Positions 1 to 11,045 of a DNA stretch of 64,000 bases are shown piece after piece (position 1 is the first letter of the stretch; the number at the start of each line of letters is the position of its first letter). The notes under the pieces were generated by a model. The model saw only the letters and a list, made by a program, of their open reading frames with translations. It was not told the origin of the DNA and ran no database searches. This DNA is from Epiperipatus broadwayi (lineage: Eukaryota; Onychophora; Udeonychophora; Euonychophora; Peripatidae). The stretch is from contig JAQFVV010012477.1 in NCBI GenBank assembly GCA_028023455.1, positions 987,501 through 1,051,500 on the forward strand. Direction: 5' to 3'. A program made the translations under genes and the position numbers.

Positions 1-18
1 TTAGGTTTATGTAAAAAA

Positions 19-123
19 TCATCAATTTTCTTGCCAGTAGAACGATGAGAGAGTCAATTGAAATATTAAAGAGATCTACTGGTTTAAATAGGACTGACAA
101 AGCACAACATATTCCAGCTATGT
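19..123 (+). pseudogene. Penelope-like element, GIY-YIG domain tail (fragment)
   Basis: An open stretch of about 34 codons ends in a TGA stop at 121-123 and reads like the C-terminal end of a PLE GIY-YIG endonuclease: a short segment ending in TMRESIEILKRS, then an N-R-T-D turn. This follows the family pattern in which an arginine and a catalytic glutamate sit in a helix before an Asn-rich turn. The rest of the element lies outside the window to the left, so neither the YIG core nor the reverse transcriptase is seen. Chance resemblance of so short a piece is possible. Confidence 0.4.
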
Positions 124-465
124 GAAAACCTTTTATTTTATCTCAGTCTGCTAATATTAACTTAAAGTTAGCAGAAAATAAATTGAGAGAAATAAACATT
201 TTGATAAACCTCATATTGTGAATGCTGAATTACTTCAAGTTGAATCTCATTTCTTATTTTACTCTTGATCATGTTACTGTTTGAGATCTAATGATTTTTC
301 TTTCAAAAATCAACCTTGACAATGGCGGATGCTCGTTCATCGAAATATCAGTTTGTAATGCAAAATAATACATGGTTTATATATATTGTACCCTTTTGTT
401 TGGGTTAAGATAAATTGTTTACATCAATTTACTAAAAAAAAAAATTTTTAATTAAAGTTATTTAT
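124..465. other. No gene seen
   Basis: A+T-rich DNA between the PLE tail and a fold-back insertion. It may include the 3' non-coding tail of the PLE fragment. Nothing else is recognisable. Confidence 0.5.
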
Positions 466-982
466 TAGGTATGATGTATACATTCAAATATCAGCCTTTT
501 AAGCTAATTGTGCATACGCTTTGCGAGTGTTAATAATAAATGAATACTTTCTCACCAATACAAGATATAGTATTTATGCAGGAATAAAAGGAATCTCTTA
601 TTCCTATGACTATATAAAATAAATGCTTATTTACACATGATTAAGTTTCAGTTGGAATGATGTTTAGGAAATTCTAGACAATTTTACCCATGTCATTCAT
701 TCAGACATCGTATATAGTAATTTAAAGTGACGGTTCCATCCTCACGCTTTACTTGCCAGTACTTCAGATTTGCTCATAAATAAGCATTTGAGTCATAAGA
801 ATAAGAGATTCCTTTTATTCCTGCATAAATACTATATCTTGTATTGGTGAGAAAGTATTCATTTATTATTAACACTCACAAAGCATATGCACAATTAGCT
901 TAAAAGGCTGATATTTGAATGTATACAATTGTAAACATACGCTATATAAAATAAATGCTTATTTACATAGGTATGATGTATA
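466..982. mobile_element. Fold-back element FB-A, copy 1, with 15-bp target duplication
   Basis: The same 15 bases (TAGGTATGATGTATA) occur at 466-480 and 968-982 and enclose the insertion at 481-967. Inside, a segment at about 484-600 (starting CATTCAAATATCAGCC) returns as its reverse complement at about 795-935, giving a hairpin with arms of roughly 120 bp. A block reading ATAAAATAAATGCTTATTTACA occurs both after the left arm (near 611-636) and at the right end. There is no coding sequence. Copies 2 and 3 lie at 3343-4184 and 28947-29328. Target duplications of 14-21 bp fit target-primed reverse transcription better than cut-and-paste transposition. Confidence 0.75.
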
Positions 983-3342
983 TAATGTGTTGACGATCTT
1001 TTTAACAAGTTTAATTTAAAGATAAATAAGGATATTTACTGTAAAATGTTATATTAAAGTTGTAAAAATAGCCAACTAAAGATAAATTATAAATATTGTA
1101 TGGTTGGGAAAACTGGCCATAATAAATACTGCATTAATAAGTCTTGTAACTAAATGATTAAAGTAAATTTTAAAAGTAATAATTTAAAGTTAAATAAATA
1201 GACTATTTAATAATAATAATTATATTTAATAATTCTATTTAAAAAATCATTTAATTCAAGGTGATAATGTGGTAGACAAGTGCATATTTGATTTTGTAAT
1301 ATTAAAATTATTATTCTAAATTTTTGCTATAATATTATTTTTATGTAATATTTTGTAAATTAAATCATTTATTTTATTTTGCGTTTCATTTATTTTTGTA
1401 AATCACTGATGTGTAGATATTCACACGTGTGCTTGTGGAGTTTTTCTAGTAAAGTTGCAAAACTGTTTTAAAATTCTAATATAAGATTTAAAAATAGTAT
1501 ATTTGTCTATCCCAGAATAAAAATAATATTAGCTGTTATAAATATTAAGTTGGGTTTTTAAAATGAATGTAATAAGTAAAATTAGATTTTTATTTTGTTT
1601 TGAAAAATAAATAAGTTTTAATTAAAAGAAGGCTAAAAGTAATAATAAATATTACAATATGATTTTTAAAAGTTATTTTAAAGTGTTTGCTAGGTGTAAA
1701 TAAAATATAAAAATTAACTAAGAATTAAATAATATAATAAGTAATAAATATTTAATAAATTATTTATTTTAACTTTAATCCTGCATTGTTGACCAGGGTA
1801 GAAATAAGCTAAGCATTGTTTAATTAACCAATCAGGAAAGTAAATTGTTTAGGTATAAAAGAGGTGCACAAGTTTTACTACTATTAGTAGTACTACCACT
1901 ACTACTGTGATTACTATGACCTCAACTTCTATCAACAGAGTAAGCTATAAAAAACAACTTAATCTCTAGTAATTTACAATTTTAAAAATTAGAAGTAACA
2001 GTAATAGTCAATTTTATTTATTTTAAAATTTGTAAAGAAAGTGTAGTCATTTATTATTATAAGATTGTGTAGTACAGAGAAGCATGGCTAAAAGCTAAGT
2101 AATTCCTTACCGACCAATTTATTTAAGCCAAATTTTAATATCGCATTAAACATGAATAAACCATTATTAAATTTTTAATTATGTAAAAAATATCAGAATT
2201 ATGATTTTTCCATTGGGCACAGAATTTTTCCTGTTGTAATAAATAATTTTTATTTGCTATGGAGGTTAGCAAGTTGGACATCATGGAGGAGGTTTAGAAA
2301 AGTTTGCCCAAAATGGAAAGTAAAAAAAATATGAAATGTTTTATTCAGAAAGCTTATTTAAAATAAGATGATAAATTTTAAAGAAACCTTTAAGTTTGAT
2401 CAAATAATTATTTTAAGATGCAGAAATATTTCTTTATGAAGAGATATTTTATAACCTATTTAAAGCTATTATAATAATTAAAAAAAAAAACAACTAAAAT
2501 TATTGTTGGATCATTTCCACATTATATTGAAAAGATATCTTTAAAATAGATAATAAAATTACCCTATTATTAATTAATGTATGGGGGTCATACAAAAAGA
2601 TGTCAAAAATTATTTATGGAAATATTTTAAACTACGTAGTAAATACCGAGGAACGCTAAATCTTATTGCTGTATCCGAGAATATAAACCGCTGGGAAATT
2701 TGGATAAAAGTAACAAAAACTTTGAAATTATTTCATTGCATAATATTACAAGTACTTTCAATACTTTATTTAGTGAAGAACGGGAACTGTTATTATGTTA
2801 TAAAACTTTTAAAATCAAATTCATAGTTATTTAGAAATTAATTCGGAGATTCTAAAAAAGTTGACTTACCATATTTTTTAATTTGTTTAGAAAATCATTG
2901 TTCATGTTGTTGTAAAGTGACCAATGGAGCATGCATAAGTTTTGGCATCAGAAAGATGACCAACAGTGTTGTGAGATGGAATCCGAAGAAGGAAAAAAAA
3001 CATTTTTTCTTTAAGAAACTTTAATCGATGGACTTTGTAAATATGATTTTAAATTATTTCTTTTACTAAAAAAAAATAATATTAATGTTTATTCACAGAA
3101 TAGAAATAGGGAAGGAACATAAAACATTAAACTGTTTATTAACCTAGTGATTAGATTCTTATTAAAAAATCTTTAATAATTTAAAAAAAAACAACTTAAT
3201 ATTTTTTAAGTATGATAATGTGGAATAAATGGTATAATACGTAATGTTTTATTTAGTTCATGATCCAGAAGCATCAATTAAGTAATCGACAATGGAGACA
3301 TATTACTTATGGTCACAATTGTAAGAATATTAATGATTTTAT
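983..3342. other. A+T-rich DNA, no gene seen
   Basis: About 2.4 kb of very A+T-rich DNA with no supported gene or named repeat. A short TAG/TAC-rich patch lies near 1880-1925. An 81-codon open stretch at 2581-2826 has no recognisable domain and is probably chance. Confidence 0.5.
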
Positions 3343-4184
3343 AATGTATTTTATTACATTCATATAGGCTTTTCAAGCCAATTGTGCAAACACTTTGTGA
3401 GTGTTAAATAATAAATGAATACCCTCTGACCAATACAAGATATAGAATTTATGCAGGAATAAAAAGAATCCCTCTTATTCCTACGACTCAAATATTTATA
3501 TATGAGCAAATCTGAAGTACTGGAACAGAAGGTGTGATGATAGAACGGTCACTTTAAATTACTATATACAATGTCTGAATGAATGACGCCGATGAAATTT
3601 TCTAGAATTTACTAAACGTCATTCCAACTGAAACTTAATCATATATATAAATAAGCATTTATTTTTATAGCATCTGTATATAATTGTAATTACATTCATA
3701 TTGGCGGTTTCAAGCCAATTGTGCAAACGCTTTGTGAGTGTTAAATAATAAATGAATACCCTCTGACCAATACAAGATATAGAATTTATGCAGGAATAAA
3801 AAGAATCCCTCTTATTCCTACAACTCAAATATTTATATATGAGCAAATCTGAAGTACTGGAACAGAAGGCGTGATGATAGAACGGTCACTTTAAATTACT
3901 ATATACAATGTCTGAATGAATGACGCCGATGAAATTTTCTAGAATTTACTAAACGTCATTCCAACTGAAACTTAATCATATATATAAATAAGCATTTATT
4001 TTTATAGCGTCTGTATATAATTGTAATTACATTCATATTGGCCTTTGGTCAGAGGGTATTCATTTATTATTTAACACTCGCAAAGCGTTTGCACAATTGG
4101 CTTGAAAGGCCGATATGAATGTAATTACAATTATATACAGACGCTATAAAAATAAATGCTTATTTATATAAATGTATTTTATTA
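3343..4184. mobile_element. Fold-back element FB-A, copy 2, internally duplicated, with 14-bp target duplication
   Basis: The 14 bases AATGTATTTTATTA occur at 3343-3356 and 4171-4184 and flank the insertion at 3357-4170. The insertion begins CATTCATATAGGC and ends in GCTTATTTATAT, matching the ends of copy 1. It contains two nearly identical direct units of 336 bp (starting at 3357 and 3693) followed by an inverted partial unit at about 4028-4130. A short hairpin with an 8-bp stem (GAATGACG at 3581-3588 with CGTCATTC at 3617-3624) is repeated in the second unit. No coding sequence is seen. Confidence 0.75.
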
Positions 4185-6611
4185 TTTTTCGGTGTGGATG
4201 TATGAGAACGTATATAAAAAACACGATGCATACACATAGCTTATAATTTATTTATTCATTTAAAAAATATGCATACTTTTATTTATATTATAAGTTTATT
4301 TTAATATAAGGAAAATATAAGTATATGATTCTATTATAACTGACCTTAGTGTTTATTTTAAGTGAGAAAGGTATTAAAGTGGTATATCAATACTGATTGT
4401 TTATATTTTTGGGTTTAAGAGTTATCAAAGAATGAAGTAATCTTTTCTTATTGAGCAATTAGATTGTTATTTATACATGAATTTATTTATTGTTATAGAA
4501 ATGTGGGAAGGAGTTTAGCGATGTAGAGTGTTAGATCTCTAATGATAGTAGCTTGGTATTAGGTTAAATGAAACCAAGATAGTTTTTTATGTAGGATTTA
4601 CTTATATGGGAATAAGAGTAGTCAATAATAATGATTATGCAAGTATAGATAACTTAGCCCTATAGCTTGTATATTTTCCATGGCAGTGTTTTTTTCTGTG
4701 TGTTAAAGTTTAATGTTCCATAGAGCTGAATAAATAGCCTGGGCATTATATTTAGTAGAGGAGGTTATTAGACAGATACGTCAAACCTCATTTATTATAC
4801 ACTGTTACCATGATGATTATTTGATAGAGGTTCTATTGAGTTAAAACTTTAGTTTATTCCATATACCTACCTGTTTATTTACTATCAAAATTTCTCGGAT
4901 TACATCATGAAGGACGGTATTTAAAGTATGAAATGATGAATAAGTTTGAAGTGTGGAATTGTTATTGAAGAAGATAATATACGTTATATTATTTAGTGTA
5001 AAGATAGAAATAAATGCAAAGATTACAAAAATATGGTTTGTCAGTAAAAGAATCATAAAACTTTTCATATTTGAAATTGATTTTTTTGTACAAATGAATA
5101 ATTGATAATTAAAGTGGGTTTATAAAAATGTTGTTTAATTAAGTTTTAAAAAGACTTAATTATGATGCATATTTTTTACAAGAAAGGGATAAAACTAAAT
5201 CGTGTTTTAAAGAATATAAGTAATCATAAGTTTTGTAAGAGTTATTCTATAAAAACGATACATCAGTACATACATTCTATTTGACATTAAAATTAATAAT
5301 TAGTAAGCAATCTAGTTTAATTGCTATGCTATTAATTAAAGTTATTCACATCATTAATAAGTTAGGAATGACTATATGGAATAGTAAAATTATTTTTGAA
5401 AAGAACTAAATAACAATAATAAATGCATATAAACTAATTAATTTATCTTATATTTTTAAAACTTACTGACTTAATGAAACTTAATGGAGATGTAATAGAG
5501 ATATTATGATAATATTTTTAATAATAGATATTTTTTGTTATAAAATAATGTTCTGTATTCCATATTTTATTTTATTTTATCTATTTTTTTTAAAAGTACA
5601 TAAATGGGAGTAAACAAAGTTCATAATGTTGTAAATAATGTACATAATTTATTGTTGAAGTTTGTTAATAAAATTTGTTAAACTTGTTTTTATAAATCTT
5701 GGTGTTGACTCAATTTTTCCACATCACAATTACATAATCACAGATAATTTGAATTAGGATATAATATTTGCACTACATAAATAAAATTATTATTTAAGAG
5801 TTATATTTTCTTGATATGATTTTCCTTTAAGAAACTTCATTTATCATATTATTATTATGGTCATATAGTAACTATGAGATATTTACACGGAATTATATTA
5901 TTAATGATTGCCACATATTCTCAGATTATAAGATTATACCACATATTATTTAAGATGCCATATTAAGAATAAAATATTGTATCATATTATTATTATTATA
6001 TTATTCAGGATCAATATTAGAATGAGAAAAGAGATGAGATTAAATTATACATTGAAGAAGATTATTATTACTATTATTATTAGTATTAGTTAGATGTAAT
6101 CGGGGGTGATATTAAATCGCTTATCATACTTAACTACAGAAGTTATAATTGTTTAGAATTAATTAAAAGAACCTGAGATTATTTGAGTTAAATCATTTTG
6201 ATAGAGATATTAAGATTCTTAGGGATAATTTTACTTACTAAATTATTATTGAAGACATAGGAATGCTATAGATTTATTATTTGAAATAATAGGAGGGAGG
6301 ATAGTATTCTTATGCCATTGAGGTAGCATCCTATGAGATATTAGCTCAATGTATTCGTCTTGCCACTTGTAAACTTACTTCATAGTCTTATGATTTTATT
6401 AGATATTTATTTATTTAATTTATGAAACTTAACCATATTGTTATTTATTAATTAAAGCTAGTTTAATAACCTATAGTATTAAAGAATATATTATTATTGA
6501 TTGGATACATTTTAAGTGAACATAATTATTTATTTCAGCTAGACCAATTTTGTATTATTACATATTTTCCTAATATATATAAACATTACAAGCATAAAGC
6601 TAAACTAGTCA
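4185..6611. other. A+T-rich DNA, no gene seen
   Basis: About 2.4 kb of A+T-rich DNA with scattered short ATT/TTA runs (for example near 6050-6085). I see no coding region, RNA gene or named element. Confidence 0.5.
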
Positions 6612-6865
6612 ATATAAAATCAAAACTACCCCAAATCTAAAATTAAACCAGACCAGCATAAAAATAATATTAAAACACAACCTAAGGTTTCACTGCTACA
6701 AGCAGACTTCTCAAGTGTAAAGAACTACAAAAAAAACTACATAATATATATACTCTTAAAAACTACCCACAAATCCATTCACTTCCCGTCCACCCTTAAT
6801 ATTAAAAGAACTCTTAAATAAGTTAATTGCTTCAGAATAATAAATTTTCAATAATAAAGCCTCTT
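6612..6865 (-). repeat. Inverted 3' fragment of PLE A
   Basis: This segment reads as the reverse complement of about 7730-7988: the end of the GIY-YIG coding region plus the tail, including the tract giving CAGTGAAACC on the other strand. Identity is high but not perfect (for example around 6612-6620). It places 3' ends of the same element at both outer sides, as in the PLE palindrome at 45.96-49.57 kb. Confidence 0.8.
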
Positions 6866-6870
6866 TGATT

Positions 6871-7838
6871 TCATTTATTATTAAAAAGAATTGTTTATAT
6901 GTAAAATTATTTGTCAGATATGTTGATGATTGTTTATTTGTAGTTGAGAATGATAAATTGAAGGAATTTGTAAATGAGTTTAATTGTTTTGATCCTTCTA
7001 TAAAATTTGTGTTAGAAGGAGGGGGTTAGATTTTGGTAAGTTAAAATTTTTAGATCTTTTGGTGATTAGAAATATAGAAACTAATTGTTTATTGTGCAGT
7101 CATTTAGTTAAAAGTAGAGAATTAAGATCTATAATTAAACCTGATAGCTATCAGTCTGTATCTCATAAAGTAGCTGCTTTAAGGAATTATTGTCATAGGA
7201 ATATTAAATTAAATAATTCTAGTGGGATAGCTTTGTTTCAGAAATATCAATTTTATAAAGATTATTTGAGTGTTGGATATTCTGATAAATTTGTTAAAAG
7301 TATTTTATTTAATAGTAATATTTGTAAGGATGTAAAGGTTAAAGAAAAATATGATTTTATTTCTTTGCCATTTAAATTGTCGTCTTATAAAATTGTGTGT
7401 AGAAATAGTAAATTGTTTGGAAATAAGAAAATTGCTTGGAAAAGGGGTGTTACATTGAATAATTTATTAAATAATACAAAAGAAGTTTTTGATAGAAAGA
7501 CTATTCCTGGTGTAGTATATTTTATTCCTTGTTTATTTTGTAAGAAGGTTTACATAGGTCAGAGTAGTTTGAGTTTAAATGAAAGAATAAAGGTTCATAA
7601 AAGTAGAGTTAAAAATAGATATCTTAGTTCTGCTTTGTATGTCCATGAAAAAGATACAGGCCACACTATTGATTTTGATGAAGCTAAGGTTGTCTTCTTT
7701 GAGAGAAATGAAATCAAAAGAAGAATTAAAGAGTCTTTATTATTGAAAATTTATTATTCTGAAGCAATTAACTTATTTAAGAGTTCTTTTAATATTAAGG
7801 GTGAATGGGAAGTGAATGGATTTGGGGGTAGTTTTTAA
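6871..7838 (+). pseudogene. PLE A reverse transcriptase (C-terminal part) and GIY-YIG endonuclease, one frameshift
   Basis: The frame opens with VKLFVRYVDDCLFV, the catalytic YVDD box of PLE reverse transcriptase (near 6916-6930). It breaks in a run of G at about 7020-7026, where one missing base gives a TAG stop. The next frame continues with LDFGKLKFLDLLV, the usual segment after the palm, and stays open to the stop at 7836-7838. In the 259-codon part counted from the ATG at 7059, a GIY-YIG nuclease starts near residue 151 (GVVYFI) with YIG at 165-167. It also has a Cys-x2-Cys pair between the two motifs and a His-x5-His pair after, the zinc-knuckle-like pattern known in PLEs. The ATG at 7059 is internal and is not a true start. 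The N-terminal half of the reverse transcriptase is missing, so the copy cannot be autonomous. Confidence 0.85.
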
Positions 7839-8135
7839 TAGTATATATATTGTGTAGTTTTTTTTTTTTTGTAGTTCTTTACACTTGAGAAGTCTGCTTG
7901 TAGCAGTGAAACCTTAGGTTGTGTTTTAATATTATTTTTATGCTGGTCTGGTTTAATTTTAGATTTGGGGTAGTTTTGATTTTAATATATATATATGAAA
8001 AACAAAAAACACAAGTTAAAAACTTGCATATGCTTGTATTTATGACTATAGATGGCGTTATACCAAAAACACCTTCAAGCGTTTGTTTACATAAACGTCA
8101 GAGCAAGTATTTCACTATCTCTAACTTAATTTCCA

Positions 8136-8179
8136 CCTTCATATCATGATTTCAAGCTATTTGCTATCGTCAGTGAAAG
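8136..8179 (-). ncRNA. Type I hammerhead ribozyme, 401-bp family, copy 1
   Basis: Read on the minus strand: stem I strand CTTTCA, core CTGACGA, stem II AGC/GCT with loop AAATA, core GAA, palindromic stem III ATCATGAT, cleavage nucleotide A, stem I return TGAAGG. All core positions of the hammerhead consensus CUGANGA...GAAA...UH are present. Stem I has one G-U pair in this copy. The predicted cut lies between 8142 and 8141. Confidence 0.8.
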
Positions 8180-8536
8180 ACAGGATTAAGAAACTAGATC
8201 TAAAACACAAACTCTCAGTGTTTAAGAAACAGTTTCTATTCAGCTTGCAAGCATGAATCTTTTAGACACGTAATGTCTTCAAACTCAGCATCGCATGCCA
8301 GATAGCTACATGGGTCTGATATCAGTTCAGCATCACCACATAGTAGAAGTCTCTGCAATATATATCATTGCAAGAAAGACCTCAAAGGTACATTTATGAA
8401 AAACAAAAAACACAAGTTAAAAACTTGCATACGCTTGTATTTATGACTATAGATGGCGTTATACCAAAAACACCTTCAAGCGTTTGTTTACATAAATGTC
8501 AGAGCGAGTATTTCACTATCTCTAACTTAATTTCCA

Positions 8537-8580
8537 CCTTCATATCATGATTTCAAGCTATTTGCTATCGTCAGTGAAGG
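8537..8580 (-). ncRNA. Type I hammerhead ribozyme, 401-bp family, copy 2
   Basis: Same 44-nt motif with a perfect 6-bp stem I (CCTTCA/TGAAGG) and an intact CTGACGA and GAA core. The predicted cut between 8543 and 8542 is 401 nt from that of copy 1. Confidence 0.85.
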
Positions 8581-8937
8581 ACAGGATTAAGAAACTAGAT
8601 CTAAAACACAAACTCTGAGCATTTAAGAAACAGTTTCTATTCAGCTTGCAAGCGTGAATCTTTTAGACACGTAATGTCTTCAAACTCAGCATCGCATGCC
8701 AGATAGCTACATGGGTCTGATATCAGTTCAGCATCACCACATAGTAGAAGTCTCTGCAATAAATATCATTGCAAGAAAGACCTCAAAGGTACATTTATGA
8801 AAAACAAAAAACACAAGTTAAAAACTTGCATACGCTTGTATTTATGACTATAGATGGCATTATACCAAAAACACCTTCAAGCGTTTGTTTACATAAACGT
8901 CAGAGTGAGTATTTCACTATCTCTAACTTAATTTCCA

Positions 8938-8981
8938 CCTTCATATCATGATTTCAAGCTATTTGCTATCGTCAGTGAAGG
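8938..8981 (-). ncRNA. Type I hammerhead ribozyme, 401-bp family, copy 3
   Basis: Intact 44-nt motif: perfect stem I, CTGACGA and GAA core, and palindromic stem III ATCATGAT. Confidence 0.85.
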
Positions 8982-9338
8982 ACAGGATTAAGAAACTAGA
9001 TCTAAAACACAAACTCTGAGCGTTTAAGAAACAGTTTCTATTCAGCTTGCAAGCATGAATCTTTTAGACACGTAATGTCTTCAAACTCAGCATCGCATGC
9101 CAGATAGCTACATGGGTCTGATATCAGTTCAGCATCACCACATAGTAGAAGTCTCTGCAATATATATCATTGCAAGAAAGACCTCAAAGGTACATTTATG
9201 AAAAACAAAAAACACAAGTTAAAAACTTGCATACGCTTGTATTTATGACTATAGATGGCGTTATACCAAAAACACCTTCAAGCGTTTGTTTACATAAACG
9301 TCAGAGTGAGTATTTCACTATCTCTAACTTAATTTCCA

Positions 9339-9382
9339 CCTTCATATCATGATTTCAAGCTATTTGCTATCGTCAGTGAAGG
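9339..9382 (-). ncRNA. Type I hammerhead ribozyme, 401-bp family, copy 4
   Basis: Intact 44-nt motif, identical in the core to copies 2 and 3. Confidence 0.85.
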
Positions 9383-9739
9383 ACAGGATTAAGAAACTAG
9401 ATCTAAAACACAAACTCTGAGCGTTTAAGAAACAGTTTCTATTCAGCTTGCAAGCGTGAATCTTTTAGACACGTAATGTCTTCAAACTCAGCATCGCATG
9501 CCAGATAGCTACATGGGTCTGATATCAGTTCAGCATCACCACATAGTAGAAGTCTCTGCAATATATATCATTGCAAGAAAGACCTCAAAGGTACATTTAT
9601 GAAAAACAAAAAACACAAGTTAAAAACTTGCATACGCTTGTATTTATGACTATAGATGGCATTATACCAAAAACACCTTCAAGCGTTTGTTTACATAAAT
9701 GTCAGAGTGAGTATTTCACTATCTCTAACTAAATTTCCA

Positions 9740-9783
9740 CCTTCATATCATGATTTTAAGCTATTTGCTATCGTCAGTGAAGG
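9740..9783 (-). ncRNA. Hammerhead ribozyme, 401-bp family, copy 5, core mutation
   Basis: Same layout, but the plus strand reads GATTTTAAG where the other copies read GATTTCAAG. On the ribozyme strand this turns the first G of the GAA core (G12, the general base in the hammerhead mechanism) into A. Self-cleavage of this copy should be lost or greatly reduced. Confidence 0.75.
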
Positions 9784-10140
9784 ACAGGATTAAGAAACTA
9801 GATCTAAAACACAAACTCTGAGCGTTTAAGAAACAGTTTCTATTCAGCTTGCAAGCGTGAATCTTTTAGACACGTAATGTCTTCAAACTCAGCATCGCAT
9901 GCCAGATAGCTACATGGGTCTGATATCAGTTCAGCATCACCACATAGTAGTAGTCTCTGCAATATATATCATTGCAAGAAAGACCTCAAAGGTACATTTA
10001 TGAAAAACAAAAAACACAAGTTAAAAACTTGCATACGCTTGTATTTATGACTATAGATGGTGTTATACCAAAAACACCTTCAAGCGTTTGTTTACATAAA
10101 TGTCAGAGCGAGTATTTCACTATCTCTAACTTAATTTCCA

Positions 10141-10184
10141 CCTTCATATCATGATTTCAAGCTATTTGCTATCGTCAGTGAAGG
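10141..10184 (-). ncRNA. Type I hammerhead ribozyme, 401-bp family, copy 6
   Basis: Intact 44-nt motif with perfect stem I and core. This is the last of the minus-strand copies before the inversion. Confidence 0.85.
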
Positions 10185-10503
10185 ACAGGATTAAGAAACT
10201 AGATCTAAAACACAAACTCTGAACGTTTAAGAAACAGTTTCTATTCAGCTTGCAAGCGTGAATCTTTTAGACACGTAATGTCTTCAAACTCAGCATCGCA
10301 TGCCAGATAGCTACATGGGTCTGATATCAGTTCAGCATCACCACATAGTAGAAGTCTCTGCAATATATATCATTGCAAGAAAGACCTCAAAGGTACATTT
10401 ATGAAGACATTATGTGTCTAAAAGATTCACGCTTGAAAGCTGAATAGAAACTGTTTCTTAAACGCTCAGAGTTTGTGTTTTAGATCTAGTTTCTTAATCC
10501 TGT

Positions 10504-10547
10504 CCTTCACTGACGATAGCAAATAGCTTGAAATCATGATATGAAGG
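10504..10547 (+). ncRNA. Type I hammerhead ribozyme, inverted copy 1
   Basis: CCTTCA, CTGACGA, stem II AGC/GCT, GAA, ATCATGAT, A, TGAAGG read directly on the plus strand; predicted cut between 10541 and 10542. Confidence 0.85.
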
Positions 10548-10904
10548 TGGAAATTAAGTTAGAGATAGTGAAATACTCGCTCTGACGTTTATGTAAACAA
10601 ATGCTTGAAGGTGTTTTTGGTATAACGCCATCTATAGTCATAAATACAAGCGTATGCAAGTTTTTAACTTGTGTTTTTTGTTTTTCATAAATGTACCTTT
10701 GAGGTCTTTCTTGCAGTGATATATATTGCAGAGACTTCTACTATGTGGTGATGCTGAACTGATATCAGACCCATGTAGCCATCTGGCATGCGATGCTGAG
10801 TTTGAAGACATTACATGTCTAAAAGATTCACGCTTGCAAGCTGAATAAAAACTGTTTCTTAAATGCTCAGAGTTTGTGTTTTAGATCTAGTTTCTTAATC
10901 CTGT

Positions 10905-10948
10905 CCTTCACTGACGATAGCAAATAGCTTGAAATCATGATATGAAGG
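10905..10948 (+). ncRNA. Type I hammerhead ribozyme, inverted copy 2
   Basis: Same intact 44-nt motif, 401 bp to the right of inverted copy 1; predicted cut between 10942 and 10943. Confidence 0.85.
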
Positions 10949-11045
10949 TGGAAATTAAGTTAGAGATAGTGAAATACTCGCTCTGACGTTTATGTAAACA
11001 AACGCTTGAAGGTGTTTTTGGTATAACGCCATCTATAGTCATATA

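Larger units (their letters stand above)
6612..7990 (+). mobile_element. Penelope-like element A, 5'-truncated, with inverted 3' fragment upstream
   Basis: A composite PLE. The right part (about 6871-7990) runs from the YVDD box of the reverse transcriptase through the GIY-YIG endonuclease to a non-coding 3' tail of about 150 bp. The left part (6612-6865) is the reverse complement of the last 250 bp or so of that same element, joined directly to the truncated 5' end. Such partial inverted copies are typical of PLEs. The 3' end runs into a TA tract and then the hammerhead array. The tail has the PLE-like signature TTGAGAAG, a small CTGC/GCAG hairpin and TGAAAC near 7882-7912. Confidence 0.85.
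7995..10403 (-). repeat. Tandem array of 401-bp hammerhead-ribozyme monomers (retrozyme-like), six direct copies
   Basis: Anchors at 7995, 8396, 8797, 9198, 9599 and 10000 are exactly 401 bp apart, and copies differ at only a few positions. Each monomer contains a type I hammerhead on the minus strand, so minus-strand transcripts would be cut into 401-nt pieces. The first copy starts at a TA tract following PLE A; later copies have the unbroken monomer sequence at that position. Tandem repeats of a few hundred bp with type I hammerheads and very short stem III match the animal retrozymes described in the literature, which are thought to move using PLE enzymes. A 60-codon open stretch on the plus strand in several copies is antisense to the ribozyme and not regarded as a gene. 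Confidence 0.85.
10404..11041 (+). repeat. Inverted part of the 401-bp hammerhead array (about 1.6 copies)
   Basis: From 10404 the sequence is the reverse complement of the monomers to the left; the switch falls within ATGAAGACAT. Two hammerheads now lie on the plus strand, again 401 bp apart. The array ends at 11041, where CTATAGTCAT passes into TATATATATA instead of the usual AAATACAAG, so the right edge also abuts a TA tract. Transcription from the centre would give ribozyme-sense RNA in both directions. Confidence 0.85.

Noticed and set aside
3619-3846. 75-codon minus-strand frame inside FB-A copy 2
   Set aside because: It spans the junction of two repeat units and is not conserved in the other FB-A copies.
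7059-7061. ATG at 7059 as the true start of the PLE A protein
   Set aside because: Homologous coding sequence (FLDL segment and, after one shift, YVDD) continues upstream.
8368-10154. Repeated 60-codon open frames on the plus strand of the 401-bp array
   Set aside because: They are antisense to the ribozyme, absent or stopped in copy 5, and explained by repetition of the monomer; no domain is recognisable.
7995-11041. CRISPR-like regular spacing
   Set aside because: The whole 401-bp unit repeats with no unique spacers, units are far too long, and the setting is a eukaryotic genome.
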